From Bacteroidota bacterium (GTDB lineage: Bacteria > Bacteroidota > Bacteroidia > NS11-12g > UBA955): a DNA stretch of 6,549 bases. The notes below the pieces were generated by a model. It saw only the letters and a list, made by a program, of their open reading frames with translations. It did no database searches and was not told the origin of the DNA. This document shows positions 4,472-6,549 of this stretch, in pieces. Both the position numbers and the translations under genes were made by a program. Every line of letters begins with the position of its first letter. Position 1 is the stretch's first letter. The stretch covers positions 1-6,549 of the forward strand of contig CANHGC010000093.1 in assembly GCA_947460045.1 (NCBI GenBank), written 5' to 3'.

Positions 4472-6549
4472 ATGGCGATTCGTTTGTCTTCACTGCGTTT
4501 TGTCTTTTTGGGTTTGCTGTTACTGGTTTTTGGTATGGGCGATGTGCGGGCTTGTGGTGGTCGGTCGCCTTATTTTGGTGAGGGCAGTCAAGCGTTGATT
4601 CATCACAGTTATGCGAACGACGGGGAGTTTTTGATCACTCACATGGACATGTGTTTGGCGGTCAATTTTGCCGATAAAACCATCGAGGGTTGGGTAGAAT
4701 ATTCGTTGGTGCATGCGTATTTGCGTGATAATCGCAAGCCGGGTTCGGTGCCACCGGATCATTTCAATCCGATTACAGGAAATCATATTTTGTTGTTGGA
4801 TCACCGTGACATGGATGTGTTGGGGGTATATGCAGGGGGGAGTTTTGATAAAAAATCGGGGACGTTAAAGAACGGGGCGAAGGGATTGCTTTTTGAGGTG
4901 GGCATTGGTGTTGCTGATACGTTGTTGTTTGGAAAACCTCTGGAGATCGAGGTTCCGCGGTCACAATCGAAGATTGTGATTCACTACAAGACCCGGCCTT
5001 CGGCCGGGGCGCTTCAATGGCTATCGCCCGCACAAACCTACGATCAAACACATCCATTTTTATTCAGTCAGAGTCAGGCCATTCTCGCCCGCACTTGGAT
5101 CCCGTTACAAGACAAACCCAGGGTTCGGTTTACTTACACTTCGGAGGTGAAGGTGGTGTGCGGCGCCGCAGGCGCCGCTAAAATTGGCGCTGATGGTAGC
5201 AGAACAAGCGCAACAGATTGCATCGGAGTAGAAGATCCGGATATCAATCCAACCGATTTCAACGTGGTGATGAGCGCCGTGAAGTTGGGCAACCCGGAGG
5301 GTGATATCGTATCGAACAACAAAGTGCATCGCTTCGAACAGAAAAAACCCATCCCCAGCTACCTCATGGCCATCGCTGTAGGCTCGTTTGGATACAAATC
5401 GCTCGGAAAAAATACCGGGGTTTACGCCGAACACAAATTGCTACAAAAAGCGGCTTGGGAATTTGCCGACCTCCAAAAAATGGTGGATGCAGCTGGTGAA
5501 ATGTTTGGCGAATATGCTTGGGGCGATTACAATGTGCTGGTGCTGCCGCCGAGTTTCCCGTTTGGGGGCATGGAAAATCCGGTGGTGACGTTTGCCACGC
5601 CCACCATCATCGCGGGGGATAGAAGTTTGGTGAGTTTGCTCGCCCATGAATTGGCCCACAGTTGGAGCGGAAACCTGGTAACCAATCGCACCTGGGACGA
5701 TTTTTGGCTCAATGAAGGCTTCACCGTTTACGTGGAATCGCGCATCATGGAGCAGTTGTATGGGAAAAATTATGCCGATATGCTGCGGGTGTTGGGCAAG
5801 GGGGAACTCGATAAAACCTTGGGTTGGATGCTAAAGGAAGCGCCGGAAGATTCTCATTTGCGCTTGCATTTGGGGGATCGCGATCCGGATGAGGGCCTCA
5901 CGGATATCGCTTACGAGAAGGGTCGTTTCTTTCTGATGATGTTGGAGCAATTGTATGGCAGAGCGGCGTTTGACGAATTTTTGAACGGTCATTTTCGCAA
6001 ATACGCGTTTGGCACGGTGACCACCGACCTGTTTTTGGCCGATTTGAAGGCTTTTCACGAGAAGCAGGTGACTGGGAATGTTGTGGGTCCTTTGCCGACT
6101 TGGCGTGATTTTGAGCCGCGCGTGATGGCGTGGATTGACGGTGAGGGTTTACCGGTGGGGAAGGTTCTTGGCGGTGCCCAAGGTGGTGAAAATAACGTGG
6201 CAAAAGGTTTACCGGTGGGTGGTTTTCCAGTATTGGAGAGCATGGAGTTTGAGCGTGTGGAGCAGCAGGTGTCGAAGTTTTTGTGGAGCGGTGAGCCCTT
6301 GCATCCCGGTTACTCCATTCCTTGCGATGCCTCGGTGATCGATACCAGCGGGTTTACCACCCACCATTGGCTGCATTTGCTGCGGAAGTTGCATACGCGT
6401 ACGGATGGATCGCCCGGACGGTTATCGCGAGAAGAGATGGCTGGTTTGGATGCCCGTTTTCATTTTACCCAAACCCAGAATGCTGAAATCGCTTGCGATT
6501 GGTTTGTACTGTCGATTCAGAGCGATTATAGACCTGCCTACCAAGCGAT
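4472..6549 (+). CDS. Secreted M1 zinc aminopeptidase, leukotriene A4 hydrolase-like, 3' end outside the window
   Basis: The frame is open from 4430 to the right edge. From 4472 it gives 692 codons. Residues 1-27 are a signal peptide (MAIRLSSLRF, then a Leu/Val/Phe core, VRA|C). Cys28 could be lipidated, but Arg at -2 is a poor lipobox. The N-terminal M1 domain runs to about 295 and ends with KPIPSYLMAIAVG. The catalytic domain holds GGMEN (365-369), which binds the substrate amino terminus, and HELAH (392-396) with E415 18 residues later in WLNEGF; these give zinc ligands H392, H396 and E415 and catalytic E393. Y481 in AYEKG matches the proton-donor tyrosine (Y383 of human LTA4H). From about 631 the helical C-terminal domain begins (NAEIACDWFVLSIQSDY matches LTA4H); perhaps 50-60 residues are missing. 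It probably trims N-terminal residues from peptides in the periplasm or outside. Epoxide hydrolase activity cannot be judged. It is longer than LTA4H because of the signal peptide and two insertions (about 230-262 and 559-600). Confidence 0.93.
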   Translation, partial: MAIRLSSLRFVFLGLLLLVFGMGDVRACGGRSPYFGEGSQALIHHSYANDGEFLITHMDMCLAVNFADKTIEGWVEYSLVHAYLRDNRKPGSVPPDHFNPITGNHILLLDHRDMDVLGVYAGGSFDKKSGTLKNGAKGLLFEVGIGVADTLLFGKPLEIEVPRSQSKIVIHYKTRPSAGALQWLSPAQTYDQTHPFLFSQSQAILARTWIPLQDKPRVRFTYTSEVKVVCGAAGAAKIGADGSRTSATDCIGVEDPDINPTDFNVVMSAVKLGNPEGDIVSNNKVHRFEQKKPIPSYLMAIAVGSFGYKSLGKNTGVYAEHKLLQKAAWEFADLQKMVDAAGEMFGEYAWGDYNVLVLPPSFPFGGMENPVVTFATPTIIAGDRSLVSLLAHELAHSWSGNLVTNRTWDDFWLNEGFTVYVESRIMEQLYGKNYADMLRVLGKGELDKTLGWMLKEAPEDSHLRLHLGDRDPDEGLTDIAYEKGRFFLMMLEQLYGRAAFDEFLNGHFRKYAFGTVTTDLFLADLKAFHEKQVTGNVVGPLPTWRDFEPRVMAWIDGEGLPVGKVLGGAQGGENNVAKGLPVGGFPVLESMEFERVEQQVSKFLWSGEPLHPGYSIPCDASVIDTSGFTTHHWLHLLRKLHTRTDGSPGRLSREEMAGLDARFHFTQTQNAEIACDWFVLSIQSDYRPAYQA
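5162..5179 (+). repeat. 9-bp tandem repeat inside the aminopeptidase gene
   Basis: GGCGCCGCA followed by GGCGCCGCT: two copies of a 9-base unit differing at the last base, each holding the palindrome GGCGCC. It is in frame and encodes Gly-Ala-Ala twice, at residues 231-236 of the aminopeptidase. It lies at the start of a segment not present in leukotriene A4 hydrolases, so slippage may have contributed to the insertion. Confidence 0.7.
6146..6219 (+). repeat. 14-bp direct repeat, 60 bases apart, inside the aminopeptidase gene
   Basis: GGTTTACCGGTGGG occurs at 6146-6159 and again at 6206-6219. The offset is exactly 20 codons, so both copies encode GLPVG (residues 559-563 and 579-583). Between them lies a Gly/Asn-rich segment. 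Sequence after each copy diverges quickly, so this is either a decayed 60-bp duplication or a short repeat flanking an insertion. It falls in the linker before the C-terminal domain. Confidence 0.75.

Noticed and set aside
4520..6394. Minus-strand open frames opposite the aminopeptidase gene
   Set aside because: The plus strand carries a continuous frame with complete M1 motifs; the antisense products look random.

Overview
The window most likely comes from a member of the Bacteroidota. Three things point there. The 872-residue TonB-dependent receptor has the plug wording usual in that phylum (RGSDATRTNI, NDAESQGTFWVN). Both promoters of the divergent intergenic region fit the phylum's TAnnTTTG -7 box. 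The thiamine-regulated outer-membrane receptor is an arrangement known from the group. Nothing in the window fixes the genus.

Layout, left to right. Positions 2-1490 hold two overlapping plus-strand genes for exported proteins of unknown function. Each carries an EF-hand-like DxNxDG loop. This stretch is AT-rich: by hand count 19 G+C in bases 241-300, against 28 in 2521-2580 and 35 in 5641-5700. Directly abutting the second gene, at 1489-1635, is an unannotatable stub: the last 48 codons of a DUF2459/TIGR02117-family gene with no 5' part. This suggests that the two AT-rich genes were inserted into, or recombined onto, an older gene. Convergent to this, on the minus strand (4268 down to 1650), lies the TonB-dependent receptor. 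Its leader contains a clear TPP (THI-box) riboswitch at 4389-4314, followed by a 7-bp hairpin that touches the start codon. Divergent from it, on the plus strand from 4472 and running off the right edge, is a secreted M1 zinc aminopeptidase of the leukotriene A4 hydrolase/aminopeptidase B type, with GGMEN and HELAH-x18-E motifs complete.

How the parts work together. The receptor probably brings thiamine or a related compound across the outer membrane and is shut off when cytoplasmic TPP is high. Its transcript has no co-directional partner in the window, so inner-membrane transport and pyrophosphorylation must be encoded elsewhere. The aminopeptidase is divergent, has its own promoter-like box and shows no functional link to thiamine. 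The two left-hand genes probably form one transcription unit of unknown role.

No tRNA, rRNA, CRISPR array, transposase or intact insertion sequence was seen. There is no gene-free stretch above 300 bases: the longest, 4269-4471, is filled by the receptor leader, riboswitch and two back-to-back promoters.
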